From assembly GCA_947179155.2 (NCBI GenBank), contig OX359273.1:13025501-13089500 (forward strand): a stretch of DNA of 64,000 bases, read 5' to 3'. Positions 1-12,405 of the stretch are shown piece by piece (the stretch's first letter is position 1; each line of letters opens with the position of its first letter). A program made the translations under genes and the position numbers. This stretch comes from Hedera helix. Lineage: Eukaryota > Streptophyta > Magnoliopsida > Apiales > Araliaceae. The notes beneath the pieces were generated by a model that searched no databases, was not told the origin of the DNA, and saw only the letters and a list, made by a program, of their open reading frames with translations.

Positions 1-170
1 TTTGTAATCTTGTTCGTTTATTAATAAAAGTATCAAGGCATTTCTTTATTCATGATTAATTACTTGAATTAATCAAATGGATAAACCCATAGTTTTTTGA
101 GCAATGCTTTTAGAACCATGATGAGGATCATGCTAATGAGATCTAAATTCAAGATAGCTCAAAACTAAAA

Positions 171-425
171 TTGTTCCTAATCGTTGGATCACTAAAAAGG
201 GGATTAGTACATCCGGATAGATTTGTACATACTATGTTTGCTCTTATGAAGAGGATGATTGATCTCATAATCATTTGTGTAGAGACACTAAAGCAAGTAT
301 GTAGGTGCTTATTAGAGAATAGGTTCACTGAACGTGACTCGCTCAAGGATCACCTAATGGAGGCTTACTTGCCTGTCAATAGGAGTTCCTTTTGTGATAG
401 TAGTACAAGTGATCCTTGGACTTGA
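171..425 (+). other. Open reading frame inside LTR A, conserved in LTR B
   Basis: An 84-codon frame (starts MFLIVGSLK, ends TSDPWT) occurs at the same place in LTR B (4896-5150). A broken equivalent occurs on the minus strand in LTR C (13530-13865), where stops and indels interrupt it. The frame lies upstream of the LTR TATA box, in U3. I recognise no domain. Conservation may simply reflect recent common ancestry of the LTRs; differences between A and B include many amino-acid changes, which argues against strong protein-level constraint. Confidence 0.3.
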
Positions 426-1352
426 GATCATCACTGTATCTTGTGTATGATGAATTATGTTTTGACATATTCCTTAAAACCTTTAGGGTATATCAAAGGG
501 TATGATCGGATATAATAAGTCATACATGAAAATAGGTGAATGATCAACAAAGAATCTACCACTTCTAGTAAAAGAAGAGAATGTCCTATGCGATTCGATA
601 AATGACAACTCAGTAGTCCTTGGCCAATGCAGAATGAAAATTAAAAAGTAGTTTCTAATTTACATTAATTAGAGTTATTTATTTAAGGATCGAAATGCAT
701 ATAATCAAATAAAATAAGACTTGACAGTTATACCATGTCTTATATTTGATTGAGACGTTGTGAGGTAGAAAGATTGAATTGTACGGTAACTATTCGCTGA
801 ATATGTTCTTTTGTGATTAAATGTTGAAATCTATATTATCTAGAAAGTCGTTGATCGCTAAGGGGGCTTACCCTTATTATGGAATAAATATTATTTATTT
901 AAATGAATTAAATAGTTTAATTTTTTTTATATAAATAAGATTAGAATAGTTCTAATTAATTTATTCTATAACCGATTTAATATGGAGAACCTAAAGGGTT
1001 ACACCGCAAAAGAAAAATAATTATTTAAGAAGTAAATGACATAATTGTAATAATGAATTAAGTATATTTAATTTATACTATGTGGATAGAATAAATTAAA
1101 TAGCTTAATATTTATTATTTAGTATTTTAGAAATACTAATTATAAATTAATAAGAGGAGTCTTATTATTATTATTATTTAGTTCCTAAATGGTTTAGGAA
1201 TTAATTAATAAGAGTACTCTCATAATTAATAATTAAGTTCCTAAATAGTTTAGGAATTATAATTATTATATTAAATTAATTAAGTTCCTAATTAGATTAG
1301 GAGTTTAATTAAAAACCCTATTCCTAAAGGTGTTAGGAGATTTTACTAAATC

Positions 1353-1360
1353 TATAAATA
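1353..1360 (+). promoter_or_regulatory. TATA box of LTR A
   Basis: TATAAATA in the context AAATCTATAAATAAGAGAAG. The same box stands at 6208-6215 in LTR B and inverted in LTR C, so it is the conserved core promoter of this LTR family. Confidence 0.6.
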
Positions 1361-2989
1361 AGAGAAGTCTTATTATGGATTAAGGTTACACACATACACT
1401 TCCACAAGTTTTGGGAGAGTACTCACATATTCTCTAGAGAGAAAAAATTAGGGTTTGCCATCACCCACTTCTTGAATTATTATTATTCCTTGGTAGATCA
1501 CCTCTAGAGGCCAAACATTTGGGTGGCTAACATTGATCATTGGAATCCAATCGGTGAAATTCAAGGAGAACGCGAAGGATTTGGAGGTGAACTTGTACCC
1601 GTTGAAGCTTTGAGTTCTACAAGGGTATATTTCTAACTTTTTCTTTATTAATTAATAATTGCGCATAAAGGTCGATCCTGGATTATGGTTTGTAAATTTT
1701 TTAAATTTGATTTTACCATGCTTCCGCTATTTTGTGTAATTTGATTACGTCTATGATTTTTACAAACCAACACAAGCTTCATTAGGTTGGTTCATTTCAT
1801 TCCATGAGTAGAGAAAGCTAGAACTAGAGAGAAAAGTGCAAGTATACTTCCATCTTCATCTATTCTTGAGAGCTACCAACCAAAGCAAACCAAGAACCCC
1901 ATACTGGAGGCTCACGGTAGCATCAAGGGAAGGTTTGGATGCCATCTAGCTTCATAAATCACTTCGGAAAAAAGAGGAAACGAGCATCTAAGAGCAAGGG
2001 GTATAAAACGTCCTAAAACCCTAGTTTTGGAACTCCTTTTTGTACTTTATGTAATTTTTATGGAGGAAACAAAATTTTCGAGATTTTAATGTATATATAT
2101 ATGCTAGACATGTGTATATAGGGTTTCACGTGGTTAGATCAAATATTTATATGCATCTATGACAAAAAAATTGGCTAAAGTCTTCAAAATAATTTTTACC
2201 GACGGAAACGATTTCACCTAATACATAGCAGGCCCTTACCAGAATTACTGTTCATGATTTGTAAGTCGGATTCGTGATCCGTCAATTTTGGGTGATAGAT
2301 CCATGAATTATGAAGATTCTCCAAGTTGAATGACTAAAATCCGATTTAAAATGAGCAAGTTATGGATTTTTTACCAAAACACCCCACTGTTTTTAGGGCT
2401 GTGCACAATAGTCCGTTTTGGAGCCAATTTCAGTAACCAAAACAAATCCAAATTTCATGTTTGATAACAAAAACTTATAGTTCAAGAAGATACGAACGCA
2501 ACGATATAAAGTAGAGCTCCATCGGAGTTGTAGAACCCAATATATTCCAGTTTTAGTAAGAGATTCCAAATTCGGAAACGGCCAAAAGTAATCTGCCTAT
2601 TTTGGAAAATAAACCGTCTGGTTCACAAATTTTTCGATTTTGTGATTTTCTAGGTGGGACCGGTTCAGCCCTTTTTAGGCCGGTTCTTGGGTTGGTTCCA
2701 AAAGAGAAAATGCTTGTAATTTTATTAAGAATATTATAAAAATTTACAATCTGAAACTTTATGTAATTTGGTAATTTCTATAATTATTAAATGATTAAAG
2801 CTAACTAATTACATGAAAAATTGTTAAAAGTATTTTTAAATGCTGGAAAAAAGTTAATCACCCTACTTAGTTATTATTCAAGTTGTATTAAATAGTAAGT
2901 AATGTTAAATAAAAGAGAAAGTATTTTTAATACTTTTTGAGGTGATAATGTACACTAGTTGGATGTTAATTAACTAATAATTGAAGAAA

Positions 2990-3430
2990 ATTATTATTAA
3001 ATTGTTATTAAATAATAAATGTGATATTTAAATTATATCATATTATTAAATGAAGGAAAATAATTATTTATTATTTAATTGATAATTAAATAGTAAATAA
3101 AGGAAGTAACTATGTAATTATTATTTAATTGATATTAAATAGTAATTAAATTATAAGAAAGTGTATAAACTAATTATTTATTATTATTTTAGAGTAAATA
3201 ATAAATAAAGATAATTAATTAATTAATTAATTAAAATTGAATCATAATTAAAGAGGGTTAATTGCTTACTATTAAATATATTAAATAGTAATAAAAAAAT
3301 GTTGGAGTTAATAATATAAGTGTTTATTATTTAATTAATATTAAATAATGAGTACGGATAATTAATTAATTAATTATTATTTAATTCATATTAAATAGTA
3401 ATTAAATGATAATTAAGTGAAATAAATTAT
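2990..3430. repeat. AT-only hairpin array in element L LTR
   Basis: Successive short inverted repeats made only of A and T, for example TTATTATTTAATT followed a few bases later by ATTAAATAGTAATTAA, and TTTATTATTT followed by AAATAATAAATAAA. At least five such stems occur in a row. The matching array in the other LTR is at about 11920-12370. Confidence 0.6.
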
Positions 3431-3469
3431 TACTTAATCGAAAGAAGATTATTAAGTAATTAAAATATA

Positions 3470-3900
3470 TTGATAATATTATTGATTAACTATTAAATGA
3501 TAATAGTTAAGAATTAAATCATTATTCAATAATTAATAATGATATGAAAGTAATTTAAAATATTATTAAAAGATTAATAATATTGTTTAGTATTTAATTA
3601 ACTATTAAATAATAATAGTTAAGAGTTAAACCATTATTAAATAAATAATAATGATAAATAAAGATTTAAAATATTATTAAAGAATTAATAATATTGTTTA
3701 ACAAGTAATTAACTATTGAATAATAATAGTTAAGGGTCGAATCATTATTAAATAATTACGTATGATACGCGATGATTTAAAATATTATTAAGTGATTAAT
3801 AATATTGATGAATAATTAAATTATTATTAAAATAATTAATAATAATGAGAAGTCAATTAAAATATTATTAAAGGGTAATAATACTAGCAAGCAATTTAAA
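3470..3900 (+). repeat. Tandem ~112-bp repeats in element L LTR
   Basis: The phrase AACTATT(A/G)AAT followed by AATAATAGTTAAG recurs at about 3488, 3600 and 3711, giving periods of 112 and 111 bp. Each unit also carries AAAATATTATTAAA and TTAATAATATTG, which are themselves able to pair. The units diverge towards 3900. The broken 3' LTR copy stops just at the start of this block. Confidence 0.6.
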
Positions 3901-5883
3901 TTATTACTAAAAAATTAATAATAATGATTAAGATAAACTATTATTAAAAATGAATTAATAATAATAATGATTATTTAATGTGTTATTTAACAATTAAATA
4001 ACATTATAAGTTATTACTAATTGATAGTAAGATTTAAAATATTTTTCGAGATGGATAATATTATGATAAGTTGTCGAGTTAAATTATGTGATTAAGTTAA
4101 ACAAATGGTATGATCCATTAGTGACTAATTAGTTGTTCGACCTAAACAGAAATAAGGTCCAAACATTAATGCAGTGACATTAATAAATGTTAGAACTGCA
4201 TAGTTTCGAACAAAAGATTTATGGTGTTGAATATGAAACACCGAGTCAAGTTAAAGAGATACTAAAATATGAAATTAACCCTATTAAATAAAGGGGACAA
4301 TAAGAAGAAATAAATATCTTTAAAATAAGATTTAGTATTGAGTCAAACTTTGACTGATATTGTGCACCGTTGATCCCACATACCGTGTAAGTGGTGCAAG
4401 GAACGTGAAAGATTAGCGTAAGCTGGTTATGCAAGTCCAGACAAGTTTTTCAGAACGTGTTGCATTATGTGCATGATTTAGAATATTATAAAATTATTAT
4501 GTGTGCATATGTTATTATGTGCAATAATGGTTTAATGTGCCTTTGGGATACAAGTTGAAATAAACTGCTGATATGCAGTAGTTGATTAAGATGATTGTTC
4601 TATATTGAATTGTATGAAATTGAAAATGACATGCATGAATAGCATGAATCATAGAGTAAATGCAAAGCATGATATGAAAGTAGTATGCCCTCAAGCCAAT
4701 CACATTTGAAGTGATAAGCATATACTTTGTAATCTTGTTTGTTTATTAATAAAAAGAATCAAGACATTTCTTTATTCATGATTAATTACTTGAATTAATC
4801 AAATGGATAAACCCATAGTTTTCGAGCAATGCTTTTAAAACCATGATGAGGATCTTGCTAATGAGATATAAATTCAAGATAACTCAAAATTAAAATTGTT
4901 CCTAATCGTTGGATCACTAAAATGGGTATTAGTGAATCCGGATAGATTAATACATATTACGCTTGCTCTTATGAAGATGATGATTGATCTCATAATCATT
5001 TGTGTAGAGACACTAAAGCAAATATGTAGGTGCTTATTAGAGAACAAGTTCGCTGAACGTGCCTCGCTCAAGGAACACCTAATGAAGTCTTACATGTCTG
5101 TTAATAGGAGTTCCTTTTGTGATAGTAGTACAAGTGATCCTTGGACTTGAGATCATCATAGTATCTTGTGTATGATAAATTATGTTTTGATATATTCCTT
5201 AAAACCTTTAGGGTGTATCAAATGGTATGATTGGATATAATAAGTCATACTCGGAGATAGGTGAGTGATCAACAACGAATCTACCACTTCTAGTAAAAGA
5301 AGGGAATGTCCTATGTGATTCGATAAATGACAACTCAATAGTCATTGGCCAAGGCAGAATGAAAATTAGAAAGTAGTTTCTAATTTACATTAATTAGAGT
5401 TATTCATTTATGGATCGAAATGCATATAATCAAATAAAATAAGACTTGACAGTAATTTCATGTCTTATATTTGATTGGGACATTGTGAGGTAGAAGGATT
5501 GAATTGTACGATAACTATTCCCTGAATAGGTTCTTTTGAGATTAAATGTTGAAATCTATATTAACTAGAAAGTCGTTGATCGCTAAGGGTCTTACCCTTA
5601 TTATGGAATAAATATTATTTATTTAAATGAATTAAATAGTTTAATTTATTTATATAAATAAGATTAGAATAGTTCTAAGTAATTTATTCTTTAAGCGGTT
5701 TAATATGGAGAACCTAAAGGGTCACACCGCAAAAGGAAAATAATTATTTAAGAAGTAAATGGCATAATTGTAATAATAAATTAAGTATATTTAATTTATA
5801 CTGTGGGGATAGAATAAATTAAATAGCTTAATATTTATTATTTAGTATTTTAGAAATACTAATTATAAATTAATAAGAGGAGT

Positions 5884-6020
<137 letters not shown>

Positions 6021-6207
6021 TATCATTATTATTTAGTTCCTAAATGGTTTAGGAATTAATTAATAAGAGTACTCTCATAATTGATAATTAAGTTCCTAAA
6101 TAGTTTATGAATTATAATTATTATATTAAATTAATTAAGATCCTAATTAGATTAGGAGTTTAATTAAAAATCTTATTCCTAAAGGTGTTAGGAGAGTTTA
6201 CTAAATC

Positions 6208-6215
6208 TATAAATA
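6208..6215 (+). promoter_or_regulatory. TATA box of LTR B
   Basis: TATAAATA at the position equivalent to 1353 in LTR A. Confidence 0.6.
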
Positions 6216-6626
6216 AGAGAAGTCTTATTATGGATTAAGGTTACACACATATACTTCCACAAGTATTGGGAGAGTACTCACATATTATCTAGAGAGAGAA
6301 AACTAAGGCTTGCCATCACCCACTTCTTGAATTATTATTATTCCTTGGTGGATCACCTCTAGAGGCCAAACACTTGGGTGGCTAACATTGATCATTGGAA
6401 TCCAATCGGTGAAATTCAAGGAGAACGCGAAGGATTTGGAGGTGAACTTGTACCTGTTGAAGATTTGAGTTCTACGAGGGTATATCTCTAACTTTTTCTT
6501 TATTAATTAATAGTTGCACATAAAGGTCGATCCAGGATTATGGTTTGTAAATTTTTAAATTTGATTTTACCATGCTTCCGCTATTTTATGCAATTTGATT
6601 GCATCTATGAATATTACAAACCAACA

Positions 6627-7220
6627 TGATATGAATGAGATACGTAGTCATTGCAAAGCATGAGATGTATGAAGCATGATGAAATATGTTTATGTGTTAT
6701 GTGAAACTGTTAGACTTGCTGAGCCGTCATGCTCACTCTTGCTTAAAACAAAACATTACAGAAAAGCTTGAGGAAGCTGATTACTCTAGATCTGGTAGAG
6801 GCGAAGATGAAGATTGACTAACGAGATCGAAACGTAGGTGGTTTTATAATAAAACCCTGCGACAAAATAAATTATCTCTGTGGGTATTACTTGTGAAGAT
6901 ATTTATATCTTAATTGTGCTATAGATTAGCAAACTTAAATGTTGGGAAAACATGTATGGATTATTTTAAATCATTTTCAGATGTTGTTCTTTATGTATAG
7001 GGGTGATAGGTTGGTATGTTAGGTCATTATTAATATGATCAGAAAGTGAAATAAATTTTTTTAAAGATTGCGATTCTAGAATAGAATGAGATTGTAATAG
7101 TTCTAAAATAAACTAGTTTCATCAATTATATTATTGAGATATATTGTGGATTTAAGTACAAGGTTGTACACTAACGCATGGGATCCGCCGTGGCTAGCAC
7201 GGGAATCTTGGGGCGTTACA
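6627..7220 (+). mobile_element. Element L 5' LTR, terminal segment
   Basis: This resumes the element L LTR after LTR B and ends GGGGCGTTACA at 7220, immediately before a primer-binding site. It contains the CTTGCTGAGC...GCTCA stem (6714-6740) and, near 7063-7105, a stretch like the ends of the LTRs at 58621-63056 and 33467-43062 (CGATTCTAGAATAGAATGAG). The two families are therefore related. Confidence 0.85.
6714..6740 (+). promoter_or_regulatory. Conserved LTR stem CTTGCTGAGC-n-GCTCA
   Basis: ACTTGCTGAGCCGTCATGCTCACTC in two parts: TGAGC and GCTCA can pair across a 6-base loop. The same block is found in the LTRs at 24903, 49741, 51254, 62625 and, on the minus strand, 33873-33904. It is followed in several copies by an A(C/T)ATT(T)TCAG or TGCAG sequence. 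The function is unknown. Confidence 0.5.
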
Positions 7221-7236
7221 GTTGGTATCAAAGCTG
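7221..7236 (+). promoter_or_regulatory. Element L primer-binding site (initiator Met tRNA type)
   Basis: GTTGGTATCAAAGC directly follows the LTR end. Plant LTR elements primed by initiator Met tRNA have TGGTATCAGAGC here; this copy differs by one base (AAAGC for AGAGC). It fixes the LTR end and the plus-strand orientation of element L. Confidence 0.85.
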
Positions 7237-7796
7237 ATAGGTTATAGTTCTTAGGTTGTACCCTAGGCTATAATCGTGAGAATATATTAAAGGCAGTGAA
7301 AATGATAGACTCATATGGAGTTTAAGCAATAAGAGTTGAATATATGAAATTCATAAAGAAGAAAATAAGGGATATTTGAGGAGATTCAAAGAATGATCTT
7401 CATGGATGTATTCAAAATGAATGAAAAAGAATTGGGGAACACTTGATTCAAGATTTTTTTATTTTTTTTTAAAAAAAGATCGTACAGTAAAATGATCAAA
7501 GATGAGTGAGAAGATGATCGAATTGAACGATCCTAGAATAAATGAAAAATTGTACAGTGAAATCAATTGTAAAATAAGATCATTGTGATCATAGTAAAAT
7601 CATGAAATGCAGATGGTCTGTTAAATGATTACGAGGATGTATAGATAGCATGGTGCTATAAAAAAAGAAGACACTATGGAATAGTAAGATGTGAATTCGT
7701 AAAGCGTTGAATGTGATAAGGTATGAATTAAAAAAAATTCATATCAGGTTAAGAAGCAGTTAGAGGTTTGTGGGTTTTTAATTGAGGACTCATGTT

Positions 7797-8034
7797 AGTG
7801 GCTAAGTTGTATACTTCCTTGTATGGGCAAGAAATTTGTGCTTGGTTTGAGAACCCGCTTAGCTTCCTACATCGATATAGTGGTTAAGTTGAACATTTCC
7901 TTGTATGGGCAGGGAATTTATTCTTAGTTTAACGATCGCTTAACTTCTTGTACTGATTAGTGGCTAAGTTGACCAATTTCTTGTATGGACAGGAGATTGT
8001 GTTTGGTTTGATGACCACTTGACTTCCTATAGTA
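7797..8034 (+). repeat. Three ~81-bp tandem repeats
   Basis: Units start with AGTGG(C/T)TAAGTTG at 7797, 7879 and 7959 and contain TTGTATGG(G/A)CAGG in the middle and ACTTCCT or ACTTCTT near the end. They diverge by roughly 20-25% by eye. They are non-coding. Confidence 0.85.
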
Positions 8035-8599
8035 ATAATCAATTGAAACATGGTGTCGCGCTATTCGCTATATATATGTTGAGAAGGTGATTTTTTTCTC
8101 ATGTGTATAACAGATAGATAGATGATGTTAAGATAAGTTCGTGTTCTGAAAACCGACACGTATGGTAAGTTCGTGATTCATAGTCATGTGGTGGAGCCCC
8201 TCAGTGAATGGGCGACTTTGGCCTGACTAGGACAAGTTTCTTAAACCATATGATTGTGGTAAGTTTCTGAGCCCAAATACGTGGTAAGTTGATGAACAGT
8301 GAGTGTGGGTATAGTTAAGTAGCAAGATTAAAGCTATAATAGATATAGTTATTAAGCTGGAAAAGATGAGGAGTAAAATTGGGGATTATTTGAGGTTTTA
8401 GGATATTCCAAATCTTCTAGCTATGCTAAACTTTAAATTCTTAAAATTGTGCCAAATTCACACTTGTGTGCCTTTAAAAAGGACTTTTAAAATTTTGAGT
8501 TTTATTAATAAACCGCAGTAACTTAAGTTGTGGAAACAATTTATTGTTACTTGTGGTAGTATGATAAAACCTAAAATGATTTTCAAATGATATTGAAAC

Positions 8600-9520
8600 G
8601 TTTAAAGAAGAGTCTATGCTATTTGATTCGGCTATGCCATAATGATTTGAAGACATCAAAATGTATTTCTAAAATGTCAACACACTATGTGGTGTGGATA
8701 TGACAATGACTGAATCATCAACGCATTTTCTGTGAAGGTACGGTATCATGATATCATAAAGTAATTTGCACCATACAGAGGGCGTCAAAATTACTATTGA
8801 TAGAATCTTCAACGTACTGTGCCAAAGATACGGTATCATGAAGTCATAAAATGATTTTCACTTTCACTTAAAATAGTTTTAAAAAAAATAGTTCATGGTT
8901 CATGAACAGTTTATAATGGTAGTCTAGGCCATTTGATTCGGCTAGACAGTTTTTAATCTGAAGTGTTGAACTTCAAAAAATAAAAAAATAAAAAAAATAA
9001 AAAAATTTATTGCACGAATGTGCTCTTTAAATGTTTAAAGTTCCGATTAATATCCGAAATATTATTGTAAGTCTATGCCAATTATTTCAGCTAAACATTT
9101 GCATGTTGAACATTTAAAAGCTATCCAAACTTGTTATTTGTATGGATTCTAAAGCTGAGAGAACAACCCATAATGGGAAAAAACCTAAGTATCAGATAAA
9201 TGATACATGTAATAACCTAAGATGGTCAATTAAGAGACTGATACCTCAAGTGTGGTCTGGACATGTAACCTAAAAGGGTCAATCAAGAGATTGATGCCTC
9301 ACCAGACGTTCACGGTCAAGGTGACCACTCAACATTTAAAATCAATTGGCACTTATCAAATTTTGCATTGATTATATCGAGCTCGTATTATTGAATCATT
9401 TAAAAGGGTCAGTCGAATGATTGATTCCTTGAAATTTGTTCATGGTCTTTATGACCTTTCAGTCAGATATGACATTACTTTAAAGGAATTCTTTCTACTT
9501 CAAGGTTATTAAAGCTCCTT
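8600..9520 (+). mobile_element. Old sequence related to the gypsy (Tekay-like) LTR, inside element L
   Basis: Landmarks of the gypsy LTR recur in the same order. TCTATGCCA...TTCGGCTA occurs at about 8611, 8921 and 9071 (compare 23050 and 50845). AGCTATCCAAAC occurs at 9120 (compare 25523), followed by GAGAACAACCC (compare GATGAACAACC at 25568). Homology is patchy, so this may be an ancient LTR fragment or a shared ancestral module. Confidence 0.45.
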
Positions 9521-9746
9521 CACAATTATTGAACAATTGTTGAAGACTTCTGGAAAATATCCCAATATTCTGGAAATTTAATGGGTAGAGGTGTAAATTT
9601 GAGAGGTGATGAGTCATATAATTAAATGATCAATAAAAAATCCTTAGAGACTGAGAAATTTGATAGGTTTGGTTGATAACCTAATGGATAAAATGAGCTG
9701 AGATAAGTATGCTGTAATTTCGAGGACGAAATTCTAAGAAGAATGG

Positions 9747-9850
9747 GTGAATGTAATAACCCGAATATTTACGAGATAAAAAAAAATCAAATATAATTAA
9801 TTAAAGGTTGAGGTAAAACCTAGTTTTGGTGAATGAAATAAGTAGAGATA
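9747..9850 (+). mobile_element. Extra LTR-start-like segment upstream of the true 3' LTR
   Basis: TGTAATAACCCGAATATTTACG follows the same pre-LTR wording (GCTGTAATTTCGAGGACG) that precedes the real junction at 9896. About 100 bp then resemble the start of the LTR at 46529 (AATTAAAGGTT..., AAAACCTAGTT...). The pre-LTR sequence then repeats (GCTGTAATTCCGAGGACGG) before the PPT and 3' LTR. Two PPT/LTR-start junctions thus lie 149 bp apart. Confidence 0.6.
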
Positions 9851-9883
9851 TGTGTGCTGTAATTCCGAGGACGGAATTCTTAT

Positions 9884-9895
9884 AAAGGGGGAGGA
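9884..9895 (+). promoter_or_regulatory. Element L polypurine tract
   Basis: AAAGGGGGAGGA directly upstream of the 3' LTR start TGTAATAACC; the normal plus-strand priming site position. Confidence 0.85.
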
Positions 9896-12405
9896 TGTAA
9901 TAACCGCAATTATTACGGTTTATTTCAATTATAATTGATGACGTATTAATCAATGAAATGAAATGAAAATTTATTTTAATATGCATTCGTGAATAATCAT
10001 ATCTATGTGTATGTGGTTTGAATTAAAGTAGAACTCACTCGGTGGAATTGTTAAACCAAGTGACTAACCTAGAAATCATAATAGCGATAATGATAAGATC
10101 GAAACCCTAAATAGATGACGCAATTGTAAACATTAGGGTTGTGGTTAAACCGATAATGTGGTAGATCGAATTAAATTTTTTACGAAAGTCTAATTAGAAA
10201 ATTTAATTGGTCCAAGTATGTCAACGAATACACAAAGTCCACAAACTATGGTTTGATAGCAATTAAACGTGCTAGGATTAATTTTGATAACTAATTAATA
10301 TTATGTGATTTAAAGGTACAAATTAAATACCTAGGTCATAGAATTTATTTGCTAACCCATGGAATTAATTATGGGAGTCCATTGATTTAATTATTGGGAG
10401 CCCAAGTTGGTTGATATATATATATAGCCAATTAATAATTAAAAGAAAATCAAGTCATGGGATTTTTAGGGAGTGAAATTGACCGGTCAAAATTGGGGGG
10501 AGAAGGGGGGGGGGGGGGGGGGACAAGGCTCAAGATAATTTCTCGGAAAACCTCCCCCACAAATTACTCCAATGCACTTCACATCCCACTTTTTAAGGAG
10601 CCGTGTTTCCAATGAAGTTTAGGCTTAAAATCACCCAATGGTTGGTCAATTAGAGAGCTTACGCATGCTTAGTATTGCTCTATAAATACAAACACCCTCA
10701 AGCTTCATTAGGTTGGTTCATTTCATTCCATGAGTAGAGAAAGCTAGAACTAGAGAGAAAAGTGCAAGTATACTTCCATCTTCATCTATTCTTGAGAGCT
10801 ACCAACCAAAGCAAACCAAGAACCCCGTACTAGAGGCTCACAGCAGCATCAAGGGAAGGTGTGGATGCCATTTAACTTCATAAATCACTTCGGAAAGAAA
10901 AGGAAATGAGCATCCAAGAGCAAGGGGTATAAAACGTCCTAAAACCTTAGTTTTGGAACTTCTTTTTATACTTTATGTAATTTTTATGGAGGAAACCAAA
11001 ATTTTGAGATCTTAATGTATATATATGTGCTAGACATGTGCATATAGGGTTTCACTTGGTTAGATCAAGTATTTATACGCATCTATGACAAAAAAATTGG
11101 CCAAAGTCTTCAAAATAATTTTTACTAATAGAAACGATTTCACCTAATACATAGCAGTCCCTTACTGGAATTACTGTTCACGATCTGTAAGTCAGATTCG
11201 TGATCCGTCAATTTTGGGTGATAGATTCATGAATTATGAAGATTCTCCAAGTTGAATGACTAAAATCCGACTTAAAATGAGCAAGTTATGGATTTTCTAC
11301 CAAAACACCCCACTGTTTTTAGGGCTGTGCACAATAGTCCGATTTGGAGCCAATTTCAGTAACCAAAACAAATCCAAATTTCATGTTTGATAACAAAAAC
11401 TTGTAGTTCAAGAATATACGAATGCAACGATATAAAGTAGAGCTCCATCGGAGTTGTACAAATCAAGATATTCAAGCTTTAGTAAGAGACTCCAAATTCG
11501 GAAACGACCAAAAGTAATCTGCCTATTTTGGAAAATAAACCGCCCGGTTCACGAATTTTTTGATTTTGTGATTTTCTAGGTGGGACCGGTTCGGCACTTT
11601 TTAGGCCGGTTCTTGGGTTGGTTTCAAAAGAGAAAATGCTTGTAAATTTATAAAAAATATTATAAAAATTTAAAATATGAAATTTTATGTAATTTGATAA
11701 TTTCTATAATTATTAAATGATTAAAACTAACTAATTACATGAAAAATTGTTAAAAGTATTTTTAAATGCTGGAAAAATGTTAATCAGCCTACTTACTTAT
11801 TATTCAAGTTGTATTAAATAGTAAGTAAGGGTAAATAAAAGAGAAAATATTTTTAATACTTTTTGAGGTGATAATGTACACTAGTTGGATGTTAATTAAC
11901 TAATAATTGAAGAAAATTATTATTAAATTGTTATTAAATAATAAATGTGATATTTAAATTATATCATATTATTTAATGAAGGAAAATAATTATTTATTAT
12001 TTAATTGATAATTAAATAGTAAATAAAGGAAGTAACTATGTAATTATTATTTAATTGATATTAAATAGTAATTAAATTATGAGAAAGTATTTAAACCAAT
12101 TATTTATTATTTTGTTCAGAGTAAATAATAAATAAAGATAATTAATAAATTAATTAATTAACATTGAATCATAATTAAAGAGGGTTAATTGCTTACTATT
12201 TAATATATTAAATAGTAATTAAAGAATGTTGGAGTTAATAATATAAGTGTTTATTATTTAATTAATATTAAATAATGAGTATGGATAATTAATTAATTAA
12301 TTATTATTTAATTCATATTAAATAGTAATTAAATGATAATTAAGTGGAATAAATTATTACTTAATCGAAAGAAGATTATTAAGTAATTAAAATATATTGA
12401 TAATA
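9896..12405 (+). mobile_element. Element L 3' LTR, truncated
   Basis: It starts TGTAATAACCGC after the PPT. From 10699 it matches 1773 onward closely. Homology stops at about 12405 (AATATATTGATAATA), where LTR C begins; the counterpart in the 5' LTR is at about 3481. About 1.8 kb of the LTR is missing. It includes a poly-G tract (10507-10522). Confidence 0.85.
10681..10688 (+). promoter_or_regulatory. TATA box of element L LTR
   Basis: TATAAATA in GCTCTATAAATACAAACACC, 785 bp into the LTR. The 5' LTR copy of this box lies upstream of LTR A, outside the window. Confidence 0.6.

Larger units (their letters stand above)
1..1772 (+). mobile_element. LTR A: 3' part of a ~1.95-kb LTR (copia-like?), cut by window start
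   Basis: This aligns over its whole length with the complete LTR at 4675-6626 and lacks only the first ~51 bp, which lie before the window. It ends in ACAAACCAACA at 1772. The next bases, CAAGC (1773-1777), continue the host sequence exactly as in the uninterrupted homologue at 10699. LTR A therefore sits inside the 5' LTR of element L, and CAAGC is the right-hand target duplication; its partner is outside the window. It could be a solo LTR or the 3' LTR of an element lying upstream. It carries a TATA box but no intact gene. Superfamily is not shown by coding sequence; copia is a guess from general LTR appearance. Confidence 0.85.
1773..4674 (+). mobile_element. Element L 5' LTR, first segment (long non-coding LTR element)
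   Basis: This matches 10699-12405 (the 3' LTR of the same element) closely, roughly 95% by eye, as far as the break at 12405. It then continues alone to the LTR B insertion. It contains the transcribed leader (ACTAGAGAGAAAAGTGCAAG), a GC-richer stretch near 2640-2700, arrays of AT-only hairpins (about 2990-3430), longer tandem repeats (about 3470-3900) and a GCATG-rich stretch. There is no coding capacity. Together with 9896-10698 and 6632-7220 it gives an LTR of about 4.3 kb, unusually long. The left part of this 5' LTR lies beyond LTR A, outside the window. Confidence 0.85.
7221..9746 (+). mobile_element. Element L internal region, non-coding
   Basis: About 2.5 kb between the PBS and the first LTR-start-like sequence. 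No frame longer than about 60 codons stands out and no gag or pol motif was found, so the element is non-autonomous (LARD-like). It contains three ~81-bp tandem repeats (7797-8034), a direct repeat with CGGTATCATGA (near 8736 and 8834), A-rich tracts near 8976-9007, and a stretch related to the gypsy LTR (8600-9520). Confidence 0.75.
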
